NCBI GenBank assembly: GCA_030248195.1
Contig: JASAND010021227.1
Span: forward strand, 1-64,000
Reading direction: 5' to 3'
DNA from: Trissonchulus latispiculum
Taxonomy: Eukaryota; Nematoda; Enoplea; Enoplida; Ironidae
DNA: 64,000 nucleotides
Part shown: positions 30,499 through 43,300 of the stretch, piece by piece
Layout of the letters: the number at the start of each line of letters is the position of its first letter
Numbering within the stretch: the stretch's first letter is position 1
The notes under the pieces: model-generated
The model's input: the letters and a program-made list of their open reading frames with translations, nothing else
Told to the model about the DNA's origin: nothing
The model's database searches: none
Program-made: the position numbers and the translations under genes

Positions 30499-33321
30499 TG
30501 TCTGCTTGTTCCACCTGCGATGAATGTGAAGGTGAGTCTGACTTGCCCGGCGCTGCTCGTCCTGTGCCTATCAAGTGCAGGTCAGCTGAACCAACTCCAA
30601 CTAGTTGTGCGGATCCACCTCAGCAGCGTCCTCGTGACAAGGCAGTCATCCTATCCGCACTCGGGCTGATTCCAAGGTCCAAGTCTGCTGAACCAAATCT
30701 CACCACAGGTATGGTTCTTGGTCCACTGCGTCCTCCTGACAAGTCAACCACTGTTGGCGTCCTTGGGCTGGAGTCATCTTCTGGTTTGTCATCGGGCTGC
30801 GTACATGATTCAACTGTTGACGCCAACCCGTTATCTGAGCGTGATAAGGCTACTTGTCCTGGCCACATGAGTACTAGCTTAGGTAAACATGCTTATTTTT
30901 TATTTTCAGTTTGCTGGACTGTCATTTCTCATGCTGGTACAATTACTGTAACTACTCTATCGTATTGTTCCTAGCAGCGTTCCGATGAGCGGTTTTCAAA
31001 CACTAAATCCCTGAACCAGATTTTGGTGTAAGATTTATACCCAAGTTAAAAGTTAAAAGCGTTTAAAACCTGGACTGCCGGTTTTCATACGGGTACATTT
31101 CTGTAACTGACTACTCTGGCGTATTGTTCCCAGCAGCACCCCATGAGCGGCTTAAAAATGTAATTTGAAAGAATTTGGAAACCTTACTTTTTACATGTTT
31201 GCATCATTTTATAGTTGGATTGATAATTTACACTTACCTAATGTTGCATTTTGTGGGCTCAGCGTGCACTACGACCACTTAGCCAGTCGGCATTAATTTC
31301 TGTATTTGGAAAAGGGCATCGGTTTTTGCTGTTTACATCCCTAGTACTTCTAAACTATTAGTGGACCAGCGCCATTTATCCGTTTGATTATTCATATACA
31401 ACTTAACGTTTCCCTTTTCTACTTCTCCCTATATTCGCAAGCAATAACACTTATTGATAAACATTTTTCATTAATGTTTGTTTAGCGGAATCCGTAACAT
31501 CTGCCTTTACCCTCAGACCTCTTGAAATCCGCTTGAAGAAACTGCAAGTTCCCGGTCCCCGGATAACGATGACAGGTCCGCCTTTGGAGGTTGACAGCGA
31601 CCGTTTCAAACAGATGCCGGGAAGAACCAGGCAGTCCGGATCTGCACAGGACATTCCTCGCTCTGAGTCCGACAGTAAGTTTTTCCGTTGCGTCCTTATC
31701 CTTTGCTGTAGTTGCATTATTCAGTCGTGCTCACCGGTTGTTTGTGCCTTTATTCGTTTGGAAAATCGCAAAACTTAAAATCACAATGAAACGTCACAAA
31801 ATTTACAGACATCAAAGAAACGTTTCGAAATAAGATTTGAGCCTGTTGAATTTGAGCCCATGTTGACAAAAAGTCAGTCAAAATCAACTAGAAAACTTGA
31901 CTTGTGCTAGTTCCTTACTAGCATGCCTACTAGTGATTTTTATGAAACAGGTCGGGCTTGCTGGTATTGGTTGAGTCCAGTTGATAGATTCGCATGTCGA
32001 GTGCGAGTAGCTACTTGCATATGAAAGTTTTGTGGTTGGCGCTACTAGACTCGACAACAAGCATGTAACATACTTGACAAGTTTTATGGAACCGGCCCCT
32101 GTTCTTAGACGTGCTGTTTTTGTCCACCCTACACTGGGTCTTACGTCATTGCAGAAAGCGCTCAATGCACTAAATAGTGCATTAGTTAGCTTAGATAGCT
32201 TGTTATCTAGTCTTGATTATTGTTTCAGGTGACAATGAGTTGCTTCTGAACCTGAGGAAGAAGCTTGGACGGGCTAAATGTCCTGGATGCTCATCTGTTC
32301 TAAATGTCCATGATAAGCACCAAGTTGTAGTGTGCTGTGAATGCACCAGGGAGAAGAAGGCCGACGGTGCCAAGTGGACGGGAAGAACAGTCCTGCGATA
32401 TCATATCGGGTGTCTGAAGGTTCCCATTGCTGTCAAGGCTAGTATTCGCTCTGGCCTCATCGGCGTATTGTGTCCTGTACATGCGACAGATCGCACCAGG
32501 ACTCTCTCTGCCAATTACCTTCGTGTCCTTACTCCACCATCTGCTAACATTCGTTGAAGTTCCAAGAGAAAGTCAAGTCAGCGCAAGACTTCTCAGTAAG
32601 TTTATGTTAATGTCAACCCGAAAATATCGCTTGTCTGTAGTGATAATTGGCGAAATGCTACCATTGACGCAGGAGTGAAAGTGGGGGGGGGGGCGGTCGG
32701 CGTGTCCATTGCCAAAAACCTTGAAAAGTGTGCGAACTTTTGCATAAATATTTTAAATATCTTCTATAATTTTCGCAGTTCTTCAACATGCAAAGAATTT
32801 ATGTTCGAAGACCAAGTTTATTCCAAAATAAAAAATTTCTCCAAATTCTGGGAGGCTCCGCCCTCCAGACCCCCGGTAGAAAAATTTTCTATGGGGGTGC
32901 CGCACTCCGCGCCACAAAATCTTGGAACAGCCAATGCATTAACGTAACGTAATTAGAACTGAATTGTAAATTGTTATGTCAGTTGCAATTAGTTTGTTTT
33001 AGGAGTTCAAAATCTAGTCCTCCAAGGAAACGCGGACGCCCTCCCAAGTCTGTCAGATTTAGTGGTGACCGATCTGATCAGCCGGTTGATAATGAGCAGC
33101 CACCGCTGGTTCATTCTCGGTCATGTCATCTGAGTTATGACCAAATTGAGTGTCCTACCTCTACTCCCATGGTTCAGGAATCTTTTCTCAACCAGAGTCC
33201 GCAGCTGCCCGAATCTGCGTTTCAGTGTGAACCTGGTAGCAGTCTGGACATTCAACCTGGACCACTACCTGAATCTTGTCATTCTCCTAGGAGATCCCTG
33301 TGTATTTGGTCTGGACCCTGA
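30499..33321 (+). CDS. Four-exon gene, PHD-like zinc finger and AT-hook protein, one in-frame TGA
   Basis: Exons 30,499-30,882, 31,486-31,674, 32,229-32,595 and 33,003-33,321 have good AG/GT borders (for example TTTCAG at 30,498 and GTAAGT at 31,675 and 32,596). Their phases (1, 1, 2) join in frame throughout. Exon 1 encodes a Ser/Pro-rich region with two related units (RPRDKAVILSALGL, RPPDKSTTVGVLGL). Exon 3 has CPGC, CCEC, H-x2-C and CPVH, a C4HC3 pattern like a PHD finger. A TGA at 32,555-32,557 interrupts it, but the same frame goes on SSKRKSSQRKTS into exon 4, which opens with PPRKRGRPPK, an AT-hook. A nuclear chromatin-binding role is inferred. Earlier exons must exist left of 30,498. 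The TGA could be a disabling mutation or readthrough. Confidence 0.55.
32670..32945. repeat. Possible insertion in intron 3
   Basis: Starts with a G-run (GGGGGGGGGG) and contains CTCCGCCCTCCAGACCCC; its composition is unlike the flanks. No family recognised. Confidence 0.3.
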
Positions 33322-35200
33322 TGCCGGGTTTTCCTGAATTTACTGTTTTTTCACCGGTTTCACGTTACGGTCTGGCTGCATCTACACTGCTGACCAGTTT
33401 TTGTTACACTCTGTTGGTTGAATATGTCTGGTTTACTGTTTTTGACGTGTTTTTTTGTTTCCAGTTGGCTGAGAATCTGTATCCAGTTTTCAATCTTAAT
33501 TCTAAGCCAGTTTCTATTTTATTATGTCTTTAAAAGTTAACAAATTACTGTTGTTGTAGACCATTTAACTGGTGTTAGCTTCGATTTTGTGGTAATTCCG
33601 GTTTATTCTCAAGAGAGCGAAATCTAATTCACTTACTACATTTTTGGGTTTTGAAGCTATGCTGTTTTAGTCTTTCTATTAACTGAAAACGACCCTTTGA
33701 ACTGTCTAGTGTTTGTAATGTAATGGTTTTCTTACGGTACCCTTTATATACATGTTTTGTTTCTACTTATGCTTTGCTTTATTACGTATTTTTCTAATTT
33801 GCTAAACCTGGTGCAACGTCTTTAGAAGAGTAATTAATACCACGTAGCTTCGCAGTATAACGTATATGTTATCTGAATTTGTTTTGTGTATTTTTATACG
33901 TTTTCTAATGTTCGTTCGTTAATATGTGACTTTTTATACGAGTTTGAATTGCTTTTGATTCGCTAGATTCGTGCTAACTTCCCTTTTTTGGAAACAGTTG
34001 TTGTTTAACAGTATTAATTGGAATAGTTTTTGTTTTTTCGGGTGTCTGTTAAAGCTATTTTTGTGGCTGACTGTTAAAGCTTTTAATGCAGTATTAGTTT
34101 ATTCAATGTAAATGTACAGTACGTGAAGTAGTTTCCGGATTTTTTGTTTTTCATGCTCACTGTCTGCCTGTAATGTAAAGGTGGCTTAATGCGATAAATG
34201 ACAGTAGACAGTCCAAAATCTGTCTCTTTTGATTTTTATGCTGTTCAGCTTTTCCAGCCTAAAATGCGTTCAGCCATTCGTTTTTTAGTTGATCAAAACC
34301 ATTCAACCTAAATTCCGCCAATGTGTGCCTATGTTAAATTTGAATCTGTGGTGTTACAAACTGTATTCAGTGTTTTTATCTTCTTGTTGACATGCTTTTG
34401 CTAAAGTACGTGTATTTTTCGGATTTCTTTTTTGTTTTTCTGCTCACTGTGTGCCTGTAAAATGTAAATGTGGCATAATGACAGTAGACCGTCTAAAAAG
34501 TGACTTTTTGATTTTTTATTCTGTTCAGCGTTTCCAACTTAAATACGTTTAGCCTATCCGTTTTCTAGTTGATCAAACCCTTTTAACCTAAATTCCGCCA
34601 ATGCCTAGTTTGAATTTTTTGGTGCAAACTATATTGCTGACTGTAGTCTTTTTTATATTGGTGACAGGCTTCTGCCTAGTGTACTTGTTTTTTATGATTC
34701 TGCAGTGTAAATAAATCACTCGTTCCTTGATCGTTAGGTAGGAATTTGGTAGGTTCAGTTTAAGCAGGGTGTTCACTTGACCAAGATTTCGTGCTCGTTC
34801 TGCTCATAAGTAGGTGTGGGCCATTTGCCATTGGTGGAGCTCCGTCTATATTGTAACCTTGCCTAAGATGATGCGTTGTCTGCCAGGTCTATTAGCTTCA
34901 TCTTGTTCCTTCATCTCAATGTAAGCGTAGGTGATATTGCGTTCGTCTGTGTAAGAGTAACTCAGTTACCCAGGAGTTGCATTTAATAAGATTAGAGGCG
35001 ATTAATGATTGAAGATTCTTAAGCATGTCAGCTGATTGCAATTGGTAATTTGTGGCATAAGAGAACTAATGCATAACCCAGAGTACCTAAAAGAGTACCC
35101 ATTGTGTGTGTTAAGCCTCAAATCTAGAGTAAAGCTGCATCTGCACCTACAGATGTACCTGCGTCTGTACGTCCTATTATTGATGAGGCATTGTTTTTAA
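33322..35200. other. T-rich noncoding DNA with a 280-bp tandem duplication
   Basis: No gene recognised. 34,138-34,325 and 34,420-34,605 are diverged copies (GCTCACTGT.TGCCTGTAA, CTAAATTCCGCCAATG). It could be 3' UTR or downstream sequence of the four-exon gene. Confidence 0.55.
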
Positions 35201-35394
35201 GCTTTACCGTTTTCCTTTAAGCGTTTTACAGCGTTTTTTACAGGTTTTTAAGCGTCCCGTTTTACACCTGCTGTGGACGCGTTCCGTGCTCGGCCACAAT
35301 CCGAAGTCACAACCCGAACCCGCCAGACATTTCAATGTTTGCCTGACTAAATCCAGACCCAGCAGACGATTTCCGATTCCGAGTGTCAATGTCG

Positions 35395-35660
35395 CATTTC
35401 ACTCGACAAAATCCAGTAGCAGTGGACAGAATCTGTTCCAATGGACAAAGTCTGTCCCACTGGACAAAGTCGTTTTTCGCTGGACAAAGTCAGACTTGAC
35501 CGGCATAGAATCCTGTACCCCTGTACACCTTGAGACCTGAGTTGGCCAAATCAGACTTCATCAGCAGACAATCCAGAACCACTGTACACCATGAGACCTA
35601 TGTTGGCCACAATCGCACCGCACTAGCATAACATCCGGAACCCTTGTACACCATGGGACC
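35395..35660. repeat. Two small tandem repeats
   Basis: TGGACAAAGTC-type units about 19-21 bp long repeat three to four times at about 35,420-35,495. A unit of about 75 bp (CCTGTACACC.TGAGACC ... GTTGGCCA) then repeats three times to 35,660. Confidence 0.65.
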
Positions 35661-37800
35661 TTAGTGACTGTGTCACAGTGATTTCTGTCTACTCGCCGTT
35701 GCAAAATCTTTTGATAGGCGCAAAATGGCCATTTTTAGCAAAATTTGCTGTTTTTGTTGCAAGTTTTTTGAGCTTACTGTAGATGCTAGAAACATGCGAG
35801 TACTTTTATAAGACGTGGTTTTATGCGTAGAGTGCAGCTATCTATTGGCCGTTTCCGTAGATTTTGCCAATCTTTCAGGATAAGCAAAAGAGTACTGTAG
35901 GTCCTGTTTTTCATGGTCCAAAAATGAGTTTGTTTATTTTCCTATGGTTTGTGAAAATTTTCGGCAGTTTTTAGAAATTTGAAAAATTCGAATAAATTTT
36001 GAGTTGGTAGTAGTCAACCCATAGGGTAGACTTTTGGCCCTGGTATACACCGGGATTATGGCATGCATATACACATGCACTGTACGTTAAAAAACTCCAA
36101 TAAATTGTTTTACAGTGAGCCGTTTCATTGTTTTTCTGTCTTCTGAATCATTCTGGTTCAAACTTCTGATTTCCATTCCAAGTTACGTGCCATCTAGGTG
36201 AATAGGGCTTTCGGCAAAGCAACTGTCCCGTTTCTGTCCAACATTGATTAGACGGTTACGCATTAGAAATTATCTGCTGAATGGTTTCCAAACTTTTGAT
36301 GGGCGCAGTCGTAGCGATAATTAAATTTAAAATTCAGGCATTAAATCCATGTCAGGAAAGTTGACGTAGAAATTGAAAGAACCACGCTCTGCTACCAAAT
36401 CTAGCAGGTCGAGGTCCGGCGCTGTGTTAGTGGAAGCGTAATAAGGTAGCCCAGTAATTCAAAAACTGGACCTGTTACTGCAGGGTATGGATCGAAGCAT
36501 GGATTACGGTAGAACGTGTGACTTACGTACTCTTACGTAGTCTAGGTATGTACGTATATTTCATATTTACGCATGTATTGATTTTGACTGAAAAAAGGTT
36601 ATTACTTCGATTGGAAATTCCGAAAATGTAAATAAAGTTAGTATAATTTTTAGCACTGGTGACATACGTACTTCATTATATTCACTTAACTTCATTTAAT
36701 CAAATAATTATCTAGTAATTTTGTTACACAGTTCAAATAAAAATTTGTCGGAGTAAATTTAACAGATAATCGTTTACATGTAGATTATACTCATTTGATT
36801 CATCACCTATCGCGAGAAATTTAAAACAAAAGTGAGCGGAGGCTAGCAACTACGCGCGGGGTGAGCCGATGAGTAACCAGCAATTTCTTTGTGGCAGTCA
36901 CTCGAATCACTCAAACAATGTTGTGTGCCGCTGTCCTGCTGAAGACGCAGTGAAGGATCCGATCTGGGGCACGGTTCTAATTCAGTCGGCCCGCAGCCAT
37001 TGCGTCGCTAAGGCTCCTCGGAGCGCCGTCGAGGTCGGTTAGGCACCGGATTATACGAAATTCTGAATGTGGCTGCCTATTTCATTGTGGAAATCTGTGA
37101 TGCCGAACCTATTGCTCTATTTTTCCAAAATTTTACAAAAAATAAATGTCGCTGATTTAAAGTTCAAAAATCTAGTTGATTGGGTTGATTTAAATTTTTC
37201 TGCTTACAAAGCGGATTTTCAATGTTCTATGAAATTCTAACTTTTGACAACTTTTCCTACTTTTCAAGCTAAAGATCTATAAAATGAGCGTATATATACC
37301 TTTTTAACTACATGCTGATTCGCGAGCAGTTAAGTTGAGTGCGTGAAGAAACTAGAGGTTAACGATATATATAGCAACTGTTCGTATCTACATAGACTGA
37401 CATACCTGATGCATGAGTTGAATGACAAAATTATAGACAAATACAATGTATGCATGCATGGACAATGCTTCTACGTATTAATACTGACAAATATATGATT
37501 GATTAAATGTTCCAAATATATGAATGATTGCTATTTACAAAGCGTAAAACCATACAACAGATACAGCAGACAGTATATCTGACTCTGATGTTTTGAATTT
37601 TTCATAGTGTCAAGTTGCCGAGATGGTTGCCGGCATAGCTGCTCTAGTAAGGATATTCTACCCAACACCGCTACCCGAGGTGCTAACCTGGCATAGCTTA
37701 TTTGGTATCGGTAAACATCCCTGCATCCAGAGGTTTTCACCACGTATGCATATTCAAAATTGACAAGAGCTCTTTCTTTCTAAACCATCAGATATACTGC
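35661..37800. other. Unassigned DNA
   Basis: No gene, RNA or element recognised. A less AT-rich patch at 36,830-37,040 has no identifiable coding frame. Confidence 0.5.
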
Positions 37801-37929
37801 TAAATCTATAGAACTTGAGAGGCAATTTTCCAACGCTTGCGTGTGTGAGCACTGATTTCTAACTGCGTTTCTGTTTGAGTAGCGGCTTCAGAGAATATTT
37901 TACTAGCTTGCGATGGGCCAATGTATGCC

Positions 37930-38822
37930 CAAATCAAATTGTCACACCAAGTTTGAGAAACATGTTTGCTGCAGAGAAATTTAACCGAGGGTATCTGTTT
38001 GTATGAACCCACGGGTGTTTCAAAAGTTCGCTAGCCAAAGGGCAATTTTCTGGACAAGGTGTTCGCATTCGTCCGATCAGTTCTCGAGCCATCGGAGAAA
38101 CTGAATCAGTTTCAATATATGTATAAAATCCTCTACAAACGTGATGTGTCAGATCTTCTGTTTCTGAACCTTGAAAAGGGTATCTGCCAGTGAGCATGGC
38201 AAACAATAAAATTCCTAAACTCCAAATGTCACTTCTAGTCAGTTAATAAAAATTCTGCTTGAACGTTTCAGGAGCTTTATAGAACGAATTGATCGGTAGT
38301 ACTCTATCACCCCAATCCAATCATAGTCTGAGGGCGAAAACAAATAGTGATACAGAAAAATCCTGAACTTAACAACTTTTGAGGTTGTTCCCGCGTACAC
38401 CAAAAATTTTGATAAGCAGATGTCTACGAAAGCCACACCATGCACATGAGCAACCGCCACCATTTCAACTATTTGTCGGAAACGCTCTCTGGCACTTTTC
38501 TCAGACATGACATTTTGCCATGAATTAAAATGGCATGGTGCAAACTTGGGGTCCGAACAATTTTCATCGTTTTCGCCGATCGTATACTTTCAATAGTCGA
38601 ACAAAATTCTCCTTCATTGTTGTACCAACAAGTTGGATGTGCTAGTAATTTCAAGTTAGTGTCAGATGAATCAAAATGACGAGCATTGGATGTTACGGAA
38701 ATGAGTCTGTGATATACCGCTTGGTAGTGAGTTGTCATGTATGAGTTCAATTTGAGCACTTCGAATGGACCGTAAAAATACGTGTCATAATTCATTTCCG
38801 ACGAGAACCCAAAACAGTCCAA
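37930..38822 (-). pseudogene. Tribbles-like pseudokinase remnant
   Basis: Tribbles proteins are catalytically weak kinases that scaffold ubiquitin ligases. Minus-strand blocks: a divergent N-lobe at 38,822-38,500; RERFRQIVEMVAVAHVHG and FVDICLSKFL, where active kinases have HRDLKxxN, at 38,480-38,390; no DFG visible after it; YKAPE (APE motif) near 38,265; then SDIWSLGILLFAMLTGRYPF, SPMARELIGRM and ELLKHPWV at 38,240-37,990. The C-lobe wording and the missing DFG fit Tribbles better than ordinary CAMK kinases. Stops and frame changes (for example the TAA just before LTRSDIW) break it. The C-terminal COP1-binding motif was not seen. No introns are evident, so it may be a processed copy. Confidence 0.55.
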
Positions 38823-38859
38823 GCAAAGGATTCCTAAAATTTAAAAATTATATAAATAT

Positions 38860-39240
38860 TTCGCTAACTATCTTTTAACTTCCCACGTATTTACCATGCC
38901 GCCCAATGTATGCTCAAAAAATTGGAGCAAAATCCATAAAGTTTAGCGTGAGTTATGGGGGAGGTCAAAGTTGTCCCAAAATGAGACTGGCCAATTTTGC
39001 ACTAATCTTCAAAAATTCAAAATGAAAAAATTTTTAATTCCCAAAAATGACAGATTGTGGGATGTTTTTCTATTGGTGCTTGAAAACGGCATGGTTTACC
39101 AACAAAATGAAACCTTAAGGTCAGTCCCAGAGCCTCTGGTGCTAACGTTATCAGGTCCGTCCTTTGCCTGGTTCTTGACGCACAAACAAACCCTGCGCAG
39201 CTGATAGCGCAAAAGTGCCTTATAAGAAAATGGTTTTTCA
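38860..39240. other. Unassigned DNA
   Basis: No gene recognised; short similarity in wording to the 15.1-kb region (GTCAAAGTTG.CCCAAAAT). Confidence 0.4.
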
Positions 39241-39244
39241 ACTC

Positions 39245-39540
39245 ATTGGATTGGATGATCGGCATCGATGTATCGATGGTGTATGGTCGATGCATCGATA
39301 GTGGATGATGCATCGATTAGCCGATCGACGACGCTGACGGCTCTCCACACGGGGGCTGCTCTTGTACGATCGATGGGCACTCCGGCTGTGGAGGGTTTGA
39401 TGCTGTGATGATCGATGATGCACACTGGTGTACTTTGGTGAACTGGTGCTGGTGCACACTTGTGCACACAAGGAGTTTGTAGAACACTTATACTTCTGAA
39501 CACTTCTACGTGCACACTTGTGCACACTTGTTTACGCGCT
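39245..39540. repeat. ATCGAT- and GTGCACAC-rich degenerate repeats
   Basis: 39,258-39,420 has many ATCGAT palindromes (GCATCGAT, TATCGATGG, GATCGATG). 39,420-39,530 has repeats of TTGTGCACAC. Open frames on the minus strand reflect low complexity. Confidence 0.6.
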
Positions 39541-39744
39541 TGTGAAAATGCTCCTATGCGAAACTTTCTCATTCAAAAACCGTACACCTTCACTTTTTAC
39601 CGATAACCATGATATTCGCACGGAGTTCACGGACACCTCAAAAATATAAATCAGTGAATACAAATCGAATTAATCTTTCAAAAAGTAGACTATTCCACAA
39701 AAATCAAATCAATCATCACTAAACCAAAACATTAAATTTACTTA

Positions 39745-39905
39745 AAAATTTTTCGGAAAGGCATTGGAGGGAACCGCTTCCCCCCCTCCCCACCCTAAGG
39801 ATTCTCACCACACCCAAGATATCTCCCTTATAAACTGAGATTGTTGCAAAATAATGTACCTGGCACTTGTGTTTAGCTATCAGATAATCGGGTTGACTAT
39901 TGCTT
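39745..39905. repeat. Inverted copy of the 14.9-15.1 kb repeat segment
   Basis: Contains AAATTTTTCGGAAAGGCATTG and GGATTCTCACCACACCCAAG, the complement of the earlier segment with about 10-15% change by eye. Confidence 0.7.
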
Positions 39906-39946
39906 AGATAATTTGATTATTACTTGTTCCTTGGTGTGTTCATTAT

Positions 39947-40030
39947 CGTCATCGTCATAGTCATCATCATTATCATCAGTATCATCGTCATCACGATCAT
40001 CATCATCATCATCTTCATCGTCATCGTTGA
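39947..40030 (-). repeat. (GAT)n tract, possible 3' tail of the NeSL element
   Basis: On the minus strand this is an imperfect GAT/GAC repeat about 340 bp downstream of the NeSL stop codon, where a non-LTR element could end in a short-repeat tail. The role is inferred from position. Confidence 0.55.
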
Positions 40031-40179
40031 ATTAAGCATAAAAGTTAAAGTAAGACAGCAACTAAAAATACACTGGCTGATGTAGACGTGTTATTGCATA
40101 AAATGATCAAAACAACTTGTTAGTGTGCCATGTCACTAATGACGGTCATTAGTTTGATTGACAGGTCTTTAGAAATTTG

Positions 40180-40232
40180 TTACACTCTTTGTTGGAATGA
40201 CGTCACTAGGCCCGTTTACTTTGCAATAACAG
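40180..40232. repeat. Short direct repeat flanking the NeSL ORF, downstream side
   Basis: Contains ACACTCTTTGTTGGAATGAC and TTTACTTTGCAATAACA; the related stretch lies at 45,742-45,790. Confidence 0.65.
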
Positions 40233-40369
40233 TCTGTTTTAAAACTTTATTGAATAAATCAATCAGAACGCTTACAGGGCAAAATAATGCAAATAATGGG
40301 AGTTGCCCTCTCCCAATTAGTAACAATTACAACGTTAGTAACCAAACAGGATTAGTACTGATAACGTCA

Positions 40370-43300
40370 TTATCTCTTTTCAAATACTGTTCGCAAGTGT
40401 TCTTTAATAATTTCTTCTACAGAGTGTCCAGGAAACTGTATGGCCTGTTCACAGCTTCTCGATGTAAGCGGTTTGAAGAAAGGGGCATTGTGGGTATTGT
40501 TTCTGGTCATTGGCGATATCTTCGGCATTCTGGGTGGTAGGCGAAATGTAACTAGGAGTTTGTCGTCACGCATAAACACTTTCCTATTATTATTATTACT
40601 AAGTTCCCTCCTAGTAGTTGAGCCCACCGGCTGACCTGGGGGTCGCGTTGTCAGGCTCAGCAGTGGTGGGATGCTCTTTAGGTTTTGGGAGGAGTTGTTT
40701 CGCAAATGGTAATTGTCTTGGACAGACCACTGTCGACGCTGTAACGGCTGTCTACGCGTAAATGGAATCATATAGTGCCGTGGATTGGCAGACCCACCTC
40801 CTAGTTTGGCAAAGGCGGTCTGCTGTTGACGGCGTGGAGGCGGGGGTTTCCATCTACCATGTTGATGCTCAGTGGGGGTCATCGATTTATTTGAAGGAGG
40901 GCCTCTTAGGTGGCGGTACCATATATCCGTTGATCCTTTGATAGCCGCAGAGATACACCTCCTCCGTATACCTTTCAGTCGTTGTCTGCCAATGCCAATC
41001 ATTCCAAGGATTGGGTCGTTGGCAATATCCCATGTGCCCAACGATCCTACAAGCACCGCATCTAGATATACAGCATAGCCCTGCTGTTCTAAGCTATGAA
41101 CTTCACTTCCGTATTTCTCCAGTTTCCTTGTGCGGGCTTTAGCAAATGCTGTTTCGAAAGAGGAGTTAACAATAGAGATGTCCAGTAGAAAGGCCACTTT
41201 TTGGGTTTTGCTAAAGGCCACAATGTCCGGTCTAGTTTTCCATTCGGTTTCTTTTATCTGTCGGTTGACTTTTACATTAAATGCGGACTTTGGAATAGCT
41301 CGTTCTATTACATTCTGGACGGAATTATGACGATCAGTATACAGGCTGCCATGATAACGGATGCAGTTATTGAGAACATGACCCAAGGTTTCTAGCCGAT
41401 GACCACACCTTCTGCAAGATTTGTCTCCAGGAAGAATACTTCTTACGGAGATTTTATTTAATCTTGCAGTGTGGATAAAGTAGTAGTCCTTCGGTCGTAA
41501 TCCGTCGCCTGTATATAAGAAATGCCCCTGCTCTGTGTTTCTGGCTGCATTTCTTAGCACTAATCCTTGGCTTGGAGAGTTAAGCAACTGGACATTATAA
41601 TAGGCACCTATTGCTCTTCTTAAGGCTGCAACCGCCCCTCTTAAACCTTGACGACCAATCGTTAATATTTCATTAGTTCCCGGGATAGACACCGATAGTT
41701 TGAACTCATCTCCATCCGGTACCGCAACAATCTGCACATAGCGACTGAGCTTTCTTAAGTCCTGCCTAAAGGCAGTCCATTGAGTGAGTCGTGGTGCTTT
41801 CCTATGGATTGTTACAGTACCATTCAGGTAGTTGCAGATCGATTGAGCACTATCGTCGTCGATCATGGCACGGGGATGGATTCCTAGTGGGATAGATTCA
41901 GAGGGTTTAAGTGATGTAGTTCGCGCAGCCTCTTTCAGTTGATTCCAAGCAACTGACTTAATTACGGGACAACCGGACCATAATAAATTCATACTTCTGG
42001 CAATGCGCAAAATGGAATGTTCCAGAGTAGTCTCCGTCAATCCTAGCGCACCAATACTCGTAGAACCATAAAGGTAGCCGTTCGCCATTTGTTCTGGAGA
42101 GTCCAGAACTTTCGCTTTTATCAAGTATCTAATGGTCTCATCAAAAGTATCAAGCTCCCTCGTCGTTGGGAAAGAAACGAATCTGAGTAGGTGGGTGAGC
42201 TTTGACTGAATTTGAGTCTTATAGACAGTTAACTTTTGCCACGGAAGCAGGCGGCTTTCAAAAACGTCCTTAGCTTCTTTCATACACCGAGTGAGGACCG
42301 TTCTTGGTGACTGGTCCACCTCAATCCCTTCAGATACCCCTAGGTATTTGTAGGCTTCTCCTTCAGACAGTGCTGGAATATCTTGTCCACAAAGTTGGAA
42401 TGTGTGCAAATTAACTTTGTTATTCACAATAACTAGGGATCCGCATTTGGAGGGGTTAAATGCTAGACCAGCCCACTCTGCTGCTTCTTGAGCTCGATCT
42501 AGTTGTGACTGTAGGTTTTCTTCGTTCGTCGCTGTTATAACGAGATCGTCAGCATATGCTAGGGCCGGGATCTCGATATCAAAAAGGGGAAGTGCTGCTT
42601 CGCGATTGAATTTCACAGAATTAAGCACTGATTCGAGGACTAAATTAAACAGGATGGGGGAAGAGGGGTCTCCTTGCTTTACACCTCTCAGGATTTCAAT
42701 CGCCTCCGTTTGGCCTGTGCTAGTTGAGATCCGCATGGTGGCATTGGTATAAAAGTCAGAAACAATTGAGCAAATTGTCTCCTTTAGACCCGTCTTCTGT
42801 AATGTTGCCATAATCAAGTTATGGGGTACTGATCCAAAGGCATCGCTAAGATCTAGCCATGCCAGGGCAACCTTCCGGTTCCTCATTTTTCCTTCGATGA
42901 TAGCAGATCGGAGGAGAAATGAGTGCTCACTGACTCCATCTGTGGGTGCAAATCCTTTCTGTAGATGGTCTGAAAGAATTTTGTTTCTTTTACTCCAGGA
43001 GTATATTCTGGCTGCCCACAATGCCGAATACAATCGATAAATACAGGGCTGTAAACTTAGGAGCCGCCAGTTGGTTACCACAGACGGATCAGATTTCTTG
43101 TAAGCGAGAATAGAGTGGGCCTCCTTCCATTGTCTTGGTATTTTCCTATGAAACAGGCATCTATTATAGATTTCAGTAAGCAATACGGCCCCGGGGTCGA
43201 GTTTCCGTAACGCAGCATATGTAACTTTATCATTTCCTGGAGCGGAATTCTGCATGCCTCTCAACTTTGCCCATACTTCGTCAGATGTAAATACTCGATC

